DNA of 49,685 nucleotides from CASFRF01 sp031549345 (GCA_031549345.1 JAVBPY010000004.1:1-49685), one strand, 5' to 3'; shown: positions 1 through 8,371, counted from the first letter of the stretch. Notes: generated by a model not told the origin, from the sequence alone. Numbers and translations are program-made.

Positions 1-93
1 AAAAACTTCAAAGCATATCTCGTAGTGGGCCTGTTTCTTCTGCTGTCAGCAACGTCCATCTATTTGTATATCTCCCTGCTTTGTAAGACATAA
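1..93 (+). CDS. C-terminal end of a membrane protein gene (partial)
   Basis: Reading frame 1 is open from the window edge to a TAA at 91-93 and encodes 30 residues ending in LLCKT. The visible part is almost entirely one hydrophobic segment (LVVGLFLLLSATSIYLYISL), which fits a C-terminal transmembrane helix. The start lies outside the window, so family and size cannot be told. The next small gene begins 7 bases after the stop on the same strand and also encodes a membrane protein, so the two are probably co-transcribed. A coding call is supported only by the open frame, its hydrophobic content and the tight spacing. Confidence 0.5.
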   Translation, partial: KNFKAYLVVGLFLLLSATSIYLYISLLCKT

Positions 94-100
94 CAACAGG

Positions 101-322
101 ATGTACTCGATGCTGAAAGAACGAAGAAAATTTTTTTGGGGCCGGTGGCTGTTTCTTTTGGGGGCTGCTGCGGCCTGGACGGTTTTTTTCGTTTTCATGG
201 TCAACTTCTGGCCGCTGCTTCTATTGTGCTGGGCTTGCTTCTTTCTCTGGATCTATTGTGAAATCATGAATACCCGACTCCGAAGGGTGGAATTTTACAT
301 GCGCTCCTTCGAAGAGGAATAA
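101..322 (+). CDS. small two-helix membrane protein, unknown function
   Basis: 73 residues. A basic N-terminus (KERRKFF) is followed by two hydrophobic stretches, about residues 15-35 and 37-53, separated by MVNFW. The C-terminus is short and charged (RLRRVEFYMRSFEEE). This looks like a helical hairpin in the inner membrane with both ends cytoplasmic. A purine-rich AACAACAGG precedes the ATG at 101; a second in-frame ATG at 110 is an alternative start. It follows the partial membrane gene by 7 bases, suggesting one transcript. I do not recognise a family. Size and composition recall small accessory subunits encoded after membrane enzymes, but that is a guess. Confidence 0.55.
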   Translation: MYSMLKERRKFFWGRWLFLLGAAAAWTVFFVFMVNFWPLLLLCWACFFLWIYCEIMNTRLRRVEFYMRSFEEE

Positions 323-618
323 AGCATCCCCGTCTTGACAAGACGATGAAATCGAAGTACATCCAAGAAGTCGTGCACGGATTCCACATACAAGTGCAAC
401 ACCTAGCTTGCTTGAAAAAGCTGGTCAGAAGTGGTATTGGAATTATTCCCCGAAGTGCCCAACCCCCGCCTCTCTCTCTCGGACGAATGTCGTCACCGGC
501 ATCTTGAATGGAGGGAATGCATGGTTTGCTGCCCATGTTCTATCGCCCCACATTCTCTCATCCGGTCTTCCTGTTTCTTTTTCATGAAATCATTGCGGAA
601 CCTTTTCTTGTCGCCGCC
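323..618. other. gene-poor stretch of about 300 bases
   Basis: No convincing coding frame is seen here; the frames present are short, have no ribosome binding site and give low-complexity or Cys-rich translations. The stretch holds one perfect 15-base palindrome (331-345, listed separately) and ordinary-looking sequence after it. The pyrimidine-rich tract around 465-480 (CCTCTCTCTCTCGG) is unremarkable. Its 3' end runs into the promoter of the gene at 654. Confidence 0.5.
331..363 (+). promoter_or_regulatory. palindrome overlapping a promoter-like -35 box
   Basis: CGTCTTG A CAAGACG (331-345) is a perfect 7+1+7 inverted repeat. Its centre forms TTGACA (335-340), and 17 bases later there is TACATC (358-363), a poor but possible -10. 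A repressor bound to the palindrome would cover the -35 box. No gene start is visible soon downstream, so the transcript, if any, would be a short RNA or a long leader for the gene at 654. The palindrome is seen directly; the promoter role is inference. Confidence 0.3.
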
Positions 619-647
619 TTGATTTCAGTGCCTTGGAAGGGTATAGT
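619..647 (+). promoter_or_regulatory. promoter for the deoxyribosyltransferase-like gene, predicted leaderless
   Basis: TTGATT (619-624), 17-base spacer, TATAGT (642-647). Only six bases (648-653) separate the -10 box from the ATG at 654, so a normal sigma-70 start point would fall on the A of the ATG itself. The GGAAGG at 635-640 would then lie inside the promoter spacer and could not act as a ribosome binding site. Confidence 0.5.
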
Positions 648-653
648 ACCCTT

Positions 654-1079
654 ATGACGACAGGAAAGAAAAAATTGAGCATTTACCTGAGCGGTCCTAT
701 CATGGATGAACATGAAGGATGCGCGCGGGAGTGGCGGGAAGCGGCCAAGCGCATGTTGGGGCATAAGTTTCTTCTTCTGGACCCGATGCGGCGCAAATTT
801 GTCGATCGGCAGGTGGACAGCGCCAACGAGATTGTCGAGTTCGATCTCCGCGATGTGCGCAACGCCGATTTGCTGCTGGTCAATTACAACCGCCCCAGTA
901 TTGGAACGAGCATGGAAGTTTTCTATGCCGCCCACGATCAGGGGAAGTTCGTCGTGGCGTTTTCGCCGTATGCCTATGAAGATTGCAGCCCCTGGATGGC
1001 ACGCTATTGCACGAAAATCCTGGGCTCCCTGGAAGAGGCGGCGGACTACATTGCTGTTCATTTCGGCAACGAATCCTGA
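654..1079 (+). CDS. nucleoside 2-deoxyribosyltransferase-like protein
   Basis: 141 residues, the usual size for small members of the nucleoside 2-deoxyribosyltransferase / DNPH1-like fold, which cleave or transfer the N-glycosidic bond of (deoxy)nucleosides or nucleotides. The N-terminus has the family signature SIYLSGPIM. A FDLRDVRNADLLLVNY segment corresponds to the D-x-x-x-x-x-x-AD core, and GTSMEVFYAAHDQGK carries the glutamate expected as nucleophile within GT-x-x-E, followed by the 'GK-V' strand. It has no signal peptide and is cytoplasmic. ATG at 654 was chosen because an upstream TTG (633) lies between the predicted -35 and -10 boxes. waaA follows 10 bases later. Substrate is unknown; a nucleotide-salvage or damaged-nucleotide hydrolase role is likely from the family. 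Confidence 0.75.
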   Translation: MTTGKKKLSIYLSGPIMDEHEGCAREWREAAKRMLGHKFLLLDPMRRKFVDRQVDSANEIVEFDLRDVRNADLLLVNYNRPSIGTSMEVFYAAHDQGKFVVAFSPYAYEDCSPWMARYCTKILGSLEEAADYIAVHFGNES

Positions 1080-1089
1080 GGATGTATTC

Positions 1090-2370
1090 ATGTTTCTTGC
1101 AATTGCCCGCTTTTTCTACAACCTCTTTCTTCCGATCGGATTTTTATTTTTTCTTCCCGGATTGATTTGGAAGTACAAAAATCGCGGCGGGTACAAAGCG
1201 ACGTTCGCGGAACGTTTCGGGCGTTTCTCGCCGGAACGCAAGCAGGAATTGGCCGTATTTCGCGGCGCGGTTTGGATCCATGCGGTGAGTGTGGGGGAAA
1301 CGGTTCTTGCCCTTTCGCTCCTTCGGGAGTACCAGGCGCGTTGCCCGGAGAAGAAATTTGTTCTTTCCACCGGAACGACCACGGCGCAGGAATTGGCGCG
1401 CAAGCAGATTCCTCCGGATGCGGCGGTGATTTTCGCCCCCATCGATTACTTTTTGTGGGTGCGGCGCGCGTTGAATTTGATCCGTCCTTCGCAGCTGGTT
1501 ATTTTTGAAACGGAAATTTGGCCGAATCTGATTGTTGAAAGCGCAAACCGGGGCGTGGAGGTTTTTCTGGTAAATGCGCGTCTGAGTGATCATTCTTCGC
1601 GCGGGTATTACCGGGCGCGGGCGTTTTTCGCGCCGCTCCTTGCGCGTTTTACGCTGATTGCCGCCCAGTCGGAGGCCGATGCCGAACGCTTGCGCCGTGT
1701 TGCTCCCAAGGCGCATGTCGCCACGACCGGGAACCTCAAGTTCGACCAACGGATTCCCGCGGAACTCAAGGCGGTCGATTACGCTGCGATTTTCGCACCG
1801 GACTGCCGCATTCTCCTGGGGGCGAGTACGCACCCGGGGGAGGAGGCGCTGTTGATTCGTGTTTTCGCCTCCCTTGCAGAGCGCGATCCCGCGTTGCGCC
1901 TTGTTCTTGTTCCTCGCCATGCGGAGCGGGGAGGGGAGATTGTGGAACTTCTCCGCGCGGCGGCGCTTCCTTTTGTACGGCGCAGCTCCGGAGAAGCCGA
2001 TGCCGTGCCGAAAGTGCTTTTGGCCGACACAACCGGCGAGATGCTCCGTCTGATGGCCGGCGCGGATGTGGTGGTTATGGGAAAAAGTCTTGCCGGGCAG
2101 GACGAGGGGCACAATCTTATTGAGCCGGCCTTGTTGGACAAAGCCATTGTATGCGGCTCGGTTTTACGGAATTTCCGGCAGGTTTTACAAATTCTGCGCG
2201 ATGCCGATGCGCTCCGTATAGTGAAGAACGACGCTGAATTGGAAGGTGTTTTGGAGATGCTTTTGAACGATGCGGCGGAACGGCGGCGGCTCGGCGAACG
2301 CGCGGGGGCGGCCATCCGCCTCCATGCCGGTGCGCTGGAACGAACGTTGGAACTCCTGAATCAAAAATAA
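1090..2370 (+). CDS. waaA: 3-deoxy-D-manno-octulosonic acid (Kdo) transferase
   Basis: 426 residues, matching the usual length of WaaA/KdtA, the inner-membrane GT-B enzyme that adds Kdo from CMP-Kdo to lipid A precursor. An N-terminal anchor (FFYNLFLPIGFLFFLPGLIW) is followed by the family motifs WIHAVSVGE (residues about 59-67), FETEIWPNL with the catalytic-site glutamate region, TGNLKFD at the domain linker, GASTHPGEE and VPRHAERGGEI. The nucleotide-sugar site is GKSLAGQDEGHNLIEPALL near the C-terminus. The frame stays open far upstream, but the homologous region begins at the ATG at 1090. That ATG has GAGGA seven bases before it, overlapping the end of the preceding gene. Its presence argues for an LPS-bearing outer membrane. 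Confidence 0.93.
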   Translation: MFLAIARFFYNLFLPIGFLFFLPGLIWKYKNRGGYKATFAERFGRFSPERKQELAVFRGAVWIHAVSVGETVLALSLLREYQARCPEKKFVLSTGTTTAQELARKQIPPDAAVIFAPIDYFLWVRRALNLIRPSQLVIFETEIWPNLIVESANRGVEVFLVNARLSDHSSRGYYRARAFFAPLLARFTLIAAQSEADAERLRRVAPKAHVATTGNLKFDQRIPAELKAVDYAAIFAPDCRILLGASTHPGEEALLIRVFASLAERDPALRLVLVPRHAERGGEIVELLRAAALPFVRRSSGEADAVPKVLLADTTGEMLRLMAGADVVVMGKSLAGQDEGHNLIEPALLDKAIVCGSVLRNFRQVLQILRDADALRIVKNDAELEGVLEMLLNDAAERRRLGERAGAAIRLHAGALERTLELLNQK

Positions 2371-2451
2371 AAACCATCAAGAGCTGTTCGGGACCACGTC
2401 TAATGTGTATTCGCCCGGACAATGCGCCTTGAGCCATCTGAAGTGGGAACT

Positions 2452-3750
2452 ATGCAGTACAATACACAAATTGTCCGTGCGAAGGCCGGGGAGATTACCC
2501 CGGAAATCGCGGCCGTCGCCCGATTTGAACGTCTTGACGCGGAGGAAGTCCGTGCCGGTGTGGCCGCGGGGCACATTGTCATTCCGGCCAACCCCGCGCA
2601 CCGGAATCTTACGCCGATGGGGATCGGGCGCAAGCTTAAAACAAAGCTCAACGCCAACATCGGGAACTCCACTCTCTCGAGCTGCCCGCAGCAGGAACTC
2701 GCCAAGCTTGACGCCGCGCTTCATTGGGGCGCGGACACCGTGATGGATTTGAGTACCGGCGCGAACATCGCCAACATCCGGAAGGCGATCCTTGAGCACA
2801 GTATTGTTCCCGTGGGGACCGTACCGGTGTACGAAGTGCTCGCCCGCTGCAACGGCGCGGAAAACATGACGCCGGAACTTATCCTGCAGGTGATCCGCGA
2901 ACAGGCCGAGCAGGGAGTCGATTACATGACCATTCACTCCGGCCTCCTCCGGGCGCAGCTCCCGGCGGCGCGGAAGCGCAAGCTCCGGATCGTCAGCCGC
3001 GGCGGCGCGATCCTGGCGCGTTATATGACGCAGAAAAACTGTGAGAATCCGTTCTACGAATACTTTGATGCGATCCTTGCGATTTGCCGTGCGCACGACG
3101 TAACCCTCTCATTGGGTGATGGAATGCGGCCCGGATGCCTTGCCGATGCGAGCGACGAGGCGCAGTTCGCCGAACTCGCCGTACTGGGCGAGCTTGTCGG
3201 ACGCTGCCGCGCGGCGGGCGTTCAGGCGATGGTGGAAGGCCCCGGCCATGTCCCCATGAACCAGATCGAGATGAATATGCGCAAAGAGCGTGCGTTGTGC
3301 GACGACGCGCCCTTCTATGTCCTCGGCCCCCTTGTCGCCGATTGCGCGCCGGGGTACGACCACATCACCAGCGCGATCGGCGCGGCGATGGCCGCTTATT
3401 ACGGCGCGGCGATGATCTGCTATGTTACGCCGAAAGAACATCTCGGCCTTCCCAACGCCGACGATGTGCGCGCAGGCGTGATCGCAGCGAAAATCGCGGC
3501 GCACGCGGCGGATGTTGGTTTAGGCAAGCCGGGCGCGCGTGAGCGCGATGATGCTTTAAGCGACGCCCGCGTGAACTTCGATTGGGAGGGGCAGTTCGAG
3601 CTGGCCCTGGATCCGGAACGCGCGCGCGAGCTTCGCGCCGAAGCCATTGCCGAAAGCGGAAAACCCCAGCAGGCCGATCCGGAAAAGCCCCACTTCTGCA
3701 CCATGTGCGGCCCGGACTTCTGCTCCATGCGCATCAGCAAGGAAATTTAA
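2452..3750 (+). CDS. thiC: phosphomethylpyrimidine synthase ThiC
   Basis: 432 residues, the short form of ThiC that lacks the long N-terminal extension of the enterobacterial enzyme. ThiC is a non-canonical radical SAM enzyme that rearranges aminoimidazole ribotide to HMP-phosphate for the thiamine pyrimidine. Conserved blocks include GADTVMDLSTGANI, SIVPVGTVPVYE, DYMTIHSG, SRGGAILARYM, LGDGMRPGC, EGPGHVPMNQI, LGPLVADCAPGYDHITSAIG and CYVTPKEHLGLP. The C-terminal FCTMCGPDFCSM gives the CX2CX4C ligands of the [4Fe-4S] cluster. ATG at 2452 with GTGGGA upstream is preferred to the ATG at 2422. The 81 bases after waaA show no THI-box. It converges on the hydrolase gene at 3762 with an 11-base gap. 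thiL lies elsewhere in the window (16397). Confidence 0.95.
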   Translation: MQYNTQIVRAKAGEITPEIAAVARFERLDAEEVRAGVAAGHIVIPANPAHRNLTPMGIGRKLKTKLNANIGNSTLSSCPQQELAKLDAALHWGADTVMDLSTGANIANIRKAILEHSIVPVGTVPVYEVLARCNGAENMTPELILQVIREQAEQGVDYMTIHSGLLRAQLPAARKRKLRIVSRGGAILARYMTQKNCENPFYEYFDAILAICRAHDVTLSLGDGMRPGCLADASDEAQFAELAVLGELVGRCRAAGVQAMVEGPGHVPMNQIEMNMRKERALCDDAPFYVLGPLVADCAPGYDHITSAIGAAMAAYYGAAMICYVTPKEHLGLPNADDVRAGVIAAKIAAHAADVGLGKPGARERDDALSDARVNFDWEGQFELALDPERARELRAEAIAESGKPQQADPEKPHFCTMCGPDFCSMRISKEI

Positions 3751-3761
3751 GGGCGTCCGGG

Positions 3762-6700
3762 TTATCGCCCGGCATTGCTCCGCATGATTTCACACCAGAA
3801 GCGCCACCCGTTGTTGCCGGAAGTGATGCGGCCGACGAACTGATTTTTCCCTTTTTTCAGTTGGATCGGCAGCTGAAACTCCCGGGGGTACGCCGCTTGC
3901 CGGGAGAGGCTCGCGGTGGAGTCGAAAATCTCCGTGCCATTGAGTTGCAAACGGAGCCCGAAGTCGGCGCCGAGCGCAAGCAGGCTCGGTGTATCTTCCG
4001 GGACATCGACTTCCCAGGCAACTTCCGTAACGCCCGCTCCGTGAACGCCGAGGCAGGAAAAATCGAAAAGTCCCTTAACCCCGTCGAGAGTCCGCCCGGC
4101 AACGGCGGAAAATCCGGGCAGCGGCGCACGGAATTCCGGTCCGTTGTAGGCCCCCGGATTCGGTCTTCCGGGGCCGACGGTGAGCTTTTCGATCGGCACG
4201 AAATCCGGCACGAGCTCCGTGTAGACGATTTTCAACGGTTCGCCGCTTCCAAACGTCAGGGCGTCGCCGGGGGCGAGGCGCAGGGGTGTTCCACGGCTCG
4301 AATAAATAGCGAAATCACCGTGCCGTGTTACTTCTTTGAGCACGTGCGTTTGGCCGGCAAGGACGAACTCAACGGTTTTTGCTCCGTGGCCGATTGAGGC
4401 AAGATTGAGCTCGTAACTTCCGGGGCCGGGAACCGGCGGCCGGAATTTTGCTCCCGGCGCAACCTGAATAGGCAGAACCGCGAAATCCGGGTGATCTTCC
4501 GGAATTCCCGCAGGGGTGAACCAGCTCGCCAGGCGGTGCCCGAAGCCGGATTTCTCCGGCGCGACGTAACGCCGCCGGGGGGCCGGTGCGTCGTAAAGCG
4601 GCGGCTTCACCGGGGTTTTCGACCATTCTTCGACAACGATTTCGTACGGCATGAGTCGGGCGTGGGCGCCCTTGGAAAATCCGCCGACTTTTCCCGCATG
4701 ACGGCGCACAAGATCGTACACAAAGTAATTGCCTGCGGGTATTTCCGGGCTGAATGGGAACTCCCGCAAGCGGTCGGAATTGTTGAAGAGAATCACAAAA
4801 TAACGGTCGCCGTGTTTTCGGAGCGCGAGGTAGATGTTGTCCTCTCCGGTGAGAATCCGGGGGGTGACGCCGGCGAACGAAACGAGAAGCGAATCGAGTT
4901 CCGACGGATAAACGCCGTTATGAAAACGGCTGGCAAGCTGCCGGAAATTCGCCGAGGCGCTTTTTTTTATGCTCGGGAATGCATCGAGAATGCAAACTTT
5001 CCCCTTGCCGGAGTTTTTCAGGGAACTCAGGAAGCGAGAGCGCTCTTCCGGAGCGCCCGGCGTGTACTTGCCCGAACGGTTCAACGCAAGAAGTTTCCCG
5101 CCACTGCGAACATAGGCGGTCAGCGCGTCTGCACACTCACGGGTCAGGGCCACGTTGCCGGGTTCGATCACCAGGGGGTATTTGCTGAAGTCGACATTCG
5201 GCGTTTCGTCGGTGAATACATCGACTTCGTACCCGGCGGCTTCCAGGTGCCTTGCCAGCTCGCGGAGCTGCTGAAGCGCCGTTCGCACCTCCGGGGATTC
5301 ATTGAAAATATCTGTTTTCTGCTGGCTGGTTCCGGCGATCAGCGCAATGGCGCACGCCAGGGGACGCGCGTCGCGCAACCGGTCGAATGCCTGGCGGTAT
5401 TCGGCGGCCGCATAGGTTGCCGGGGGGCGGTAGGTCAACCCGGGACTGGAAATCCAGGTGAAACCGGCGGCGCTTTCGCGCAAAAGTTCGAACATAGCCC
5501 ATTGATGTTCCGGCATTGTCGCCGGTGTTCCGGCGGTTTCAATGGAGAAGGGGACGCCGAAATTGCGGGTCAGCGCCCCGAGGAACATCAAGTCGACCGC
5601 GCCGGGGGCGGCGGTGTGGTGAATGGAACCGTCGTGCTTGATGGCGTTGAGCAAGCCCTGGTTGTAATCGTTGCTCTGGCGGGCGGCCATCAGCCCGCCG
5701 CCGTAAAGATATTCGATTTCCGCTTTGGGGGCGATACTGCGAAGTGCTTGCGAGGATTGGTTCTGCATTTCGTTGACGCTCCACGAACGGTAGCGCATGA
5801 AGTCGTACCAGTACAAACGTAAATCGAGTTCGCCGCGCCGGGGCTGCGGTAATTCAAGTTCATCAAAACTCTTGATGGATAAACCGTATTTCGCATTCAC
5901 GTCGCTGACGGAATATTTCAATACATTTTTGACGAACTCGCGGTATTTTTCAAGCGCCCAGGGGGAGTAATCCATGATGTTTTTGCGCTCACGGCCGGAA
6001 AGAAGCCCGTAATAGGAGTCCATGCTTCCCCCCGTCCAGGCATTGTACGAGAGCACGGAGGGGTGTTTGATCGCTTCGGCGTAGAATCCTTGCATCGCTT
6101 TGAGACCGGCGGCGAAACCGGGACTCCAATACGCGATCGGCGAGCACGTTCCCCCGTGGCGGCTGCCGTCGTTGAGGAGCATTTCGAACTGCCTGTAAAC
6201 TTCCGGCACCGAATAGCTCGGGTAACCGCTGTAGAAGTCCATTTGGACATCCACACCGCAGTCGTTCGCCATTTCCAGGTAGGGCCAGAACCACTTGAAA
6301 TCGTATTTTCCCGGCGCGACCTCGATCGTGGACCAATCGATGCGGCACTGGTAGTAATTGCCGCCGAGCTCGCGCATGGCGGGAATATTCCAGATCCCTC
6401 CCGCGCCCGCCGCGGTCATCGGCACAATGCCGATCGCCGACGCGCCGGGCTCCCAGGCGCGTTTACGCTGCTTCAGCTCTTCGGTGGTGCGTATGGAGAT
6501 GGCAAACTCCTTGATGGTTTTTCCATTGATTGTGAGCAAGGGGGAATAGTCGCCGACGGGGAGTTTGCCGAGGGCCGTTTTGGCTTCAAAGCTCCCGTTG
6601 GGTGGCAGCTCTACCGTATTCTGTGCGATTGTTTTCCCGCCCACCTGCAGGTTGTAGTGCAACGTCTGTGTTTGCGCAGGATCGAAGTTGTGCAAGTAGA

Positions 6701-8360
6701 GGGTACCGGAGAGCGGCGTATTGTCATCCGTCAGGTATTTGGAAGGGCGGAAGCGCCCGCCGGAGGCTTCCGGTATCTCCAAAAGAACATCGGTTACGAA
6801 TTTTGCGTGGTGCTGAATCGGGTAATAGAGCGGAGTTTGGGCGCCGGGCGAAAGAGTGCAGATTGTTTTTCCGTTTTCGTCCTCGATCCGCACATTGCGG
6901 AATTCCGCGCCGATTTTTCCCGGAACCATCTGGTGAAACCCGGCCACGGCGTACGCCTCATATATACGGCGGTTGGCCATACGCGACAAATCGATTTTAC
7001 GCGCTCCCCATTTGCCGCGAAAAGCGGAAACATTGGTGATGATTTCACTTTCACGGTTGTACCGGTAGCGCAAATCCTGACCGTCGAACATCAAATTGAT
7101 TCCGGCAAAATCGCTCACGCTGTCGGGCAGGAGCCTTACATCGTAGGACAAAAAAGATTTGTCCGGCAAGGTAAAGCCCCAGCCCGGCGGCGTGACGGCG
7201 ACCATAACAAAGTCGTGCACCCCGCGCACCGCGCACCGGGACGTTAGACGGAATTCCCCGGGGGCCAGCCCCGCAACGGGGGGCCGGTACGCGGCCGCAG
7301 CCGCCGCCGCGGCGGCCGTGGTCATGTTGGAGAAACGGTCTTTTTCTTTGTCGTCCGTCGGTTGAATTTTCTGTGGTTCTTTGCCCGGTGTTTCGATGCG
7401 GATGTTGCGGAGGCGCACATTGTAGCTCCCCGCAGGGGCTTTTTCGAGCTCCGCACTGAAAAAGTCCACCTTGGTGAATGTTTTTCCCGCCACCGGGTTA
7501 AGTTTAAAACGCCGTTCGACCCACGCGCCGGCCGGGATGCCCGCGCGGTTGCGGGCGTCGCGGTTGCGGGCGTCCACAATTTTTCCGTTGTCGCGGAGGT
7601 TGTTGACGGTGCCGCCGGTCAGATCCACGCCACCGGAATTGGCAATCGAACCGGGGACGACAAAAAGCTCGTACACAAGCTCCGAATCCGCTTCGATGGC
7701 GACAGGGGTGGCGAATTTTGCGATGCCCCAGTATCCCCAGCTGCGCACATCCGGCGAAGCGGGGACGATCACGGAACAGGAGAGCTCCAGAACATCCGGT
7801 GCGGCGGCGCCTGTAACCGGCACAAGCGCCTCGAAGTTGCGGAATTTGTTGGCGGTATGTTTTTCGGAAAATGCAAAAGGTAAGGGTTTCTTGCCGGGGA
7901 TTTCCAGCCGGAGGTTGCGGACGCGCGCCGCGTAAATGCCCGGTTTTTTCGCTTCGATCTCACCGGACATGAAGTCCACATTCTGGAAGGTTTTTCCCGC
8001 CGCCGCGTCGAGTTTGAAGCGGCGTTCAAACCACTGGCCGCGAACCGCGGCCCAGCCGCGCACGCCTTTATTGTCCGCGTCCACAATTTTCCCGTTGTCG
8101 CGGAGATTGTTGACGGTGCCGCCGGTAAGATCAATGCCTCCCTGACCCCAAATCGAACTTTTGTCGAGATTCATCTCGTATACCAATTCCGCGCCAGGTT
8201 CGATCATTACGGGCGCGTCAAGGGTGCAAATTCCCCAGTAACCGATGGCGCGCTGGCCTTCGACGTACGTAACCTTGCCTTTAAAGTGAAGCTCCGCCGC
8301 GTGCGCCGTTCCCCCCAAAAGGGCGCCAAGACAAATGCAAAGAGAAAAGAACTTTTTCAT
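3762..8360 (-). CDS. very large secreted GH42-like glycoside hydrolase with triplicated N-terminal domains
   Basis: 1532 residues with a clear signal peptide (MKKFFSLCICLGALLGGTAHA). Two closely similar domains (about 23-185 and 195-345) share YWGI, DLTGGTVNNLRDNGKIVDA and ERRFKL. They are followed by nine alanines and a third, more distant copy (about 370-505). After a spacer comes a (beta/alpha)8-like region (about 640-1000) with features of GH42-type beta-galactosidases: IDWSTIEVAPGKYDFKWFWP, then SYNAWTGGSMD at the expected acid/base position, and VPFSIETAG with a likely nucleophile near residue 941. A Rossmann-like 'trimerisation' region (about 1000-1200) and C-terminal beta-sandwich modules complete it. 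The NE dyad normal for the acid/base is not seen. The start at 8360 has AAGGA upstream and lies 11 bases after the pseudopilin stop. Substrate unknown; GH42 assignment is tentative. Confidence 0.75.
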   Translation of the reverse strand: MKKFFSLCICLGALLGGTAHAAELHFKGKVTYVEGQRAIGYWGICTLDAPVMIEPGAELVYEMNLDKSSIWGQGGIDLTGGTVNNLRDNGKIVDADNKGVRGWAAVRGQWFERRFKLDAAAGKTFQNVDFMSGEIEAKKPGIYAARVRNLRLEIPGKKPLPFAFSEKHTANKFRNFEALVPVTGAAAPDVLELSCSVIVPASPDVRSWGYWGIAKFATPVAIEADSELVYELFVVPGSIANSGGVDLTGGTVNNLRDNGKIVDARNRDARNRAGIPAGAWVERRFKLNPVAGKTFTKVDFFSAELEKAPAGSYNVRLRNIRIETPGKEPQKIQPTDDKEKDRFSNMTTAAAAAAAAAYRPPVAGLAPGEFRLTSRCAVRGVHDFVMVAVTPPGWGFTLPDKSFLSYDVRLLPDSVSDFAGINLMFDGQDLRYRYNRESEIITNVSAFRGKWGARKIDLSRMANRRIYEAYAVAGFHQMVPGKIGAEFRNVRIEDENGKTICTLSPGAQTPLYYPIQHHAKFVTDVLLEIPEASGGRFRPSKYLTDDNTPLSGTLYLHNFDPAQTQTLHYNLQVGGKTIAQNTVELPPNGSFEAKTALGKLPVGDYSPLLTINGKTIKEFAISIRTTEELKQRKRAWEPGASAIGIVPMTAAGAGGIWNIPAMRELGGNYYQCRIDWSTIEVAPGKYDFKWFWPYLEMANDCGVDVQMDFYSGYPSYSVPEVYRQFEMLLNDGSRHGGTCSPIAYWSPGFAAGLKAMQGFYAEAIKHPSVLSYNAWTGGSMDSYYGLLSGRERKNIMDYSPWALEKYREFVKNVLKYSVSDVNAKYGLSIKSFDELELPQPRRGELDLRLYWYDFMRYRSWSVNEMQNQSSQALRSIAPKAEIEYLYGGGLMAARQSNDYNQGLLNAIKHDGSIHHTAAPGAVDLMFLGALTRNFGVPFSIETAGTPATMPEHQWAMFELLRESAAGFTWISSPGLTYRPPATYAAAEYRQAFDRLRDARPLACAIALIAGTSQQKTDIFNESPEVRTALQQLRELARHLEAAGYEVDVFTDETPNVDFSKYPLVIEPGNVALTRECADALTAYVRSGGKLLALNRSGKYTPGAPEERSRFLSSLKNSGKGKVCILDAFPSIKKSASANFRQLASRFHNGVYPSELDSLLVSFAGVTPRILTGEDNIYLALRKHGDRYFVILFNNSDRLREFPFSPEIPAGNYFVYDLVRRHAGKVGGFSKGAHARLMPYEIVVEEWSKTPVKPPLYDAPAPRRRYVAPEKSGFGHRLASWFTPAGIPEDHPDFAVLPIQVAPGAKFRPPVPGPGSYELNLASIGHGAKTVEFVLAGQTHVLKEVTRHGDFAIYSSRGTPLRLAPGDALTFGSGEPLKIVYTELVPDFVPIEKLTVGPGRPNPGAYNGPEFRAPLPGFSAVAGRTLDGVKGLFDFSCLGVHGAGVTEVAWEVDVPEDTPSLLALGADFGLRLQLNGTEIFDSTASLSRQAAYPREFQLPIQLKKGKNQFVGRITSGNNGWRFWCEIMRSNAGR
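7544..7573. repeat. two tandem 15-base repeats inside the hydrolase gene
   Basis: The 15-base unit CGCGGTTGCGGGCGT occurs twice in a row (7544-7558 and 7559-7573). It encodes a doubled five-residue DARNR block in the second N-terminal domain; the first domain lacks the doubling. This looks like a recent in-frame slippage insertion. Confidence 0.85.
7572..7626. repeat. direct repeat copy A (N-terminal domain 2 of the hydrolase)
   Basis: This stretch is nearly identical at DNA level to 8079-8132, about 500 bases away in the same gene. Both encode DLTGGTVNNLRDNGKIVDA. The surrounding parts of the two domains are much more divergent, so this core is either strongly constrained or recently homogenised by gene conversion. 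Confidence 0.8.
8079..8132. repeat. direct repeat copy B (N-terminal domain 1 of the hydrolase)
   Basis: Partner of the copy at 7572-7626; only a few bases differ. It encodes the same DLTGGTVNNLRDNGKIVDA core in the first N-terminal domain. Confidence 0.8.
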
Positions 8361-8371
8361 GTTTTCCTTAA

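Noticed and set aside
431..622. Short plus-strand frame of 63 codons in the gene-poor stretch
   Set aside because: No ribosome binding site, Cys/Ser-rich nonsense-like translation, and it overlaps the promoter of the gene at 654.
706..1089. N-terminal extension of waaA overlapping the deoxyribosyltransferase-like gene
   Set aside because: WaaA homology begins at 1090, which has its own GAGGA site. The extension is a shadow of the upstream gene in another frame.
2371..2451. TPP riboswitch upstream of thiC
   Set aside because: Core elements (CTGAGA, ACCTGATCTG-like) are not present.
3751..3772. Hairpin between the convergent thiC and hydrolase genes as a two-way terminator
   Set aside because: GGGCG/CGCCC and CCGGG/CCCGG pairings compete, the stems are short, and neither side has a T-tract, so a terminator is not supported.
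4491..5822. Plus-strand frame of 443 codons inside the hydrolase gene
   Set aside because: Antisense to the catalytic region of the hydrolase; no ribosome binding site or family pattern.
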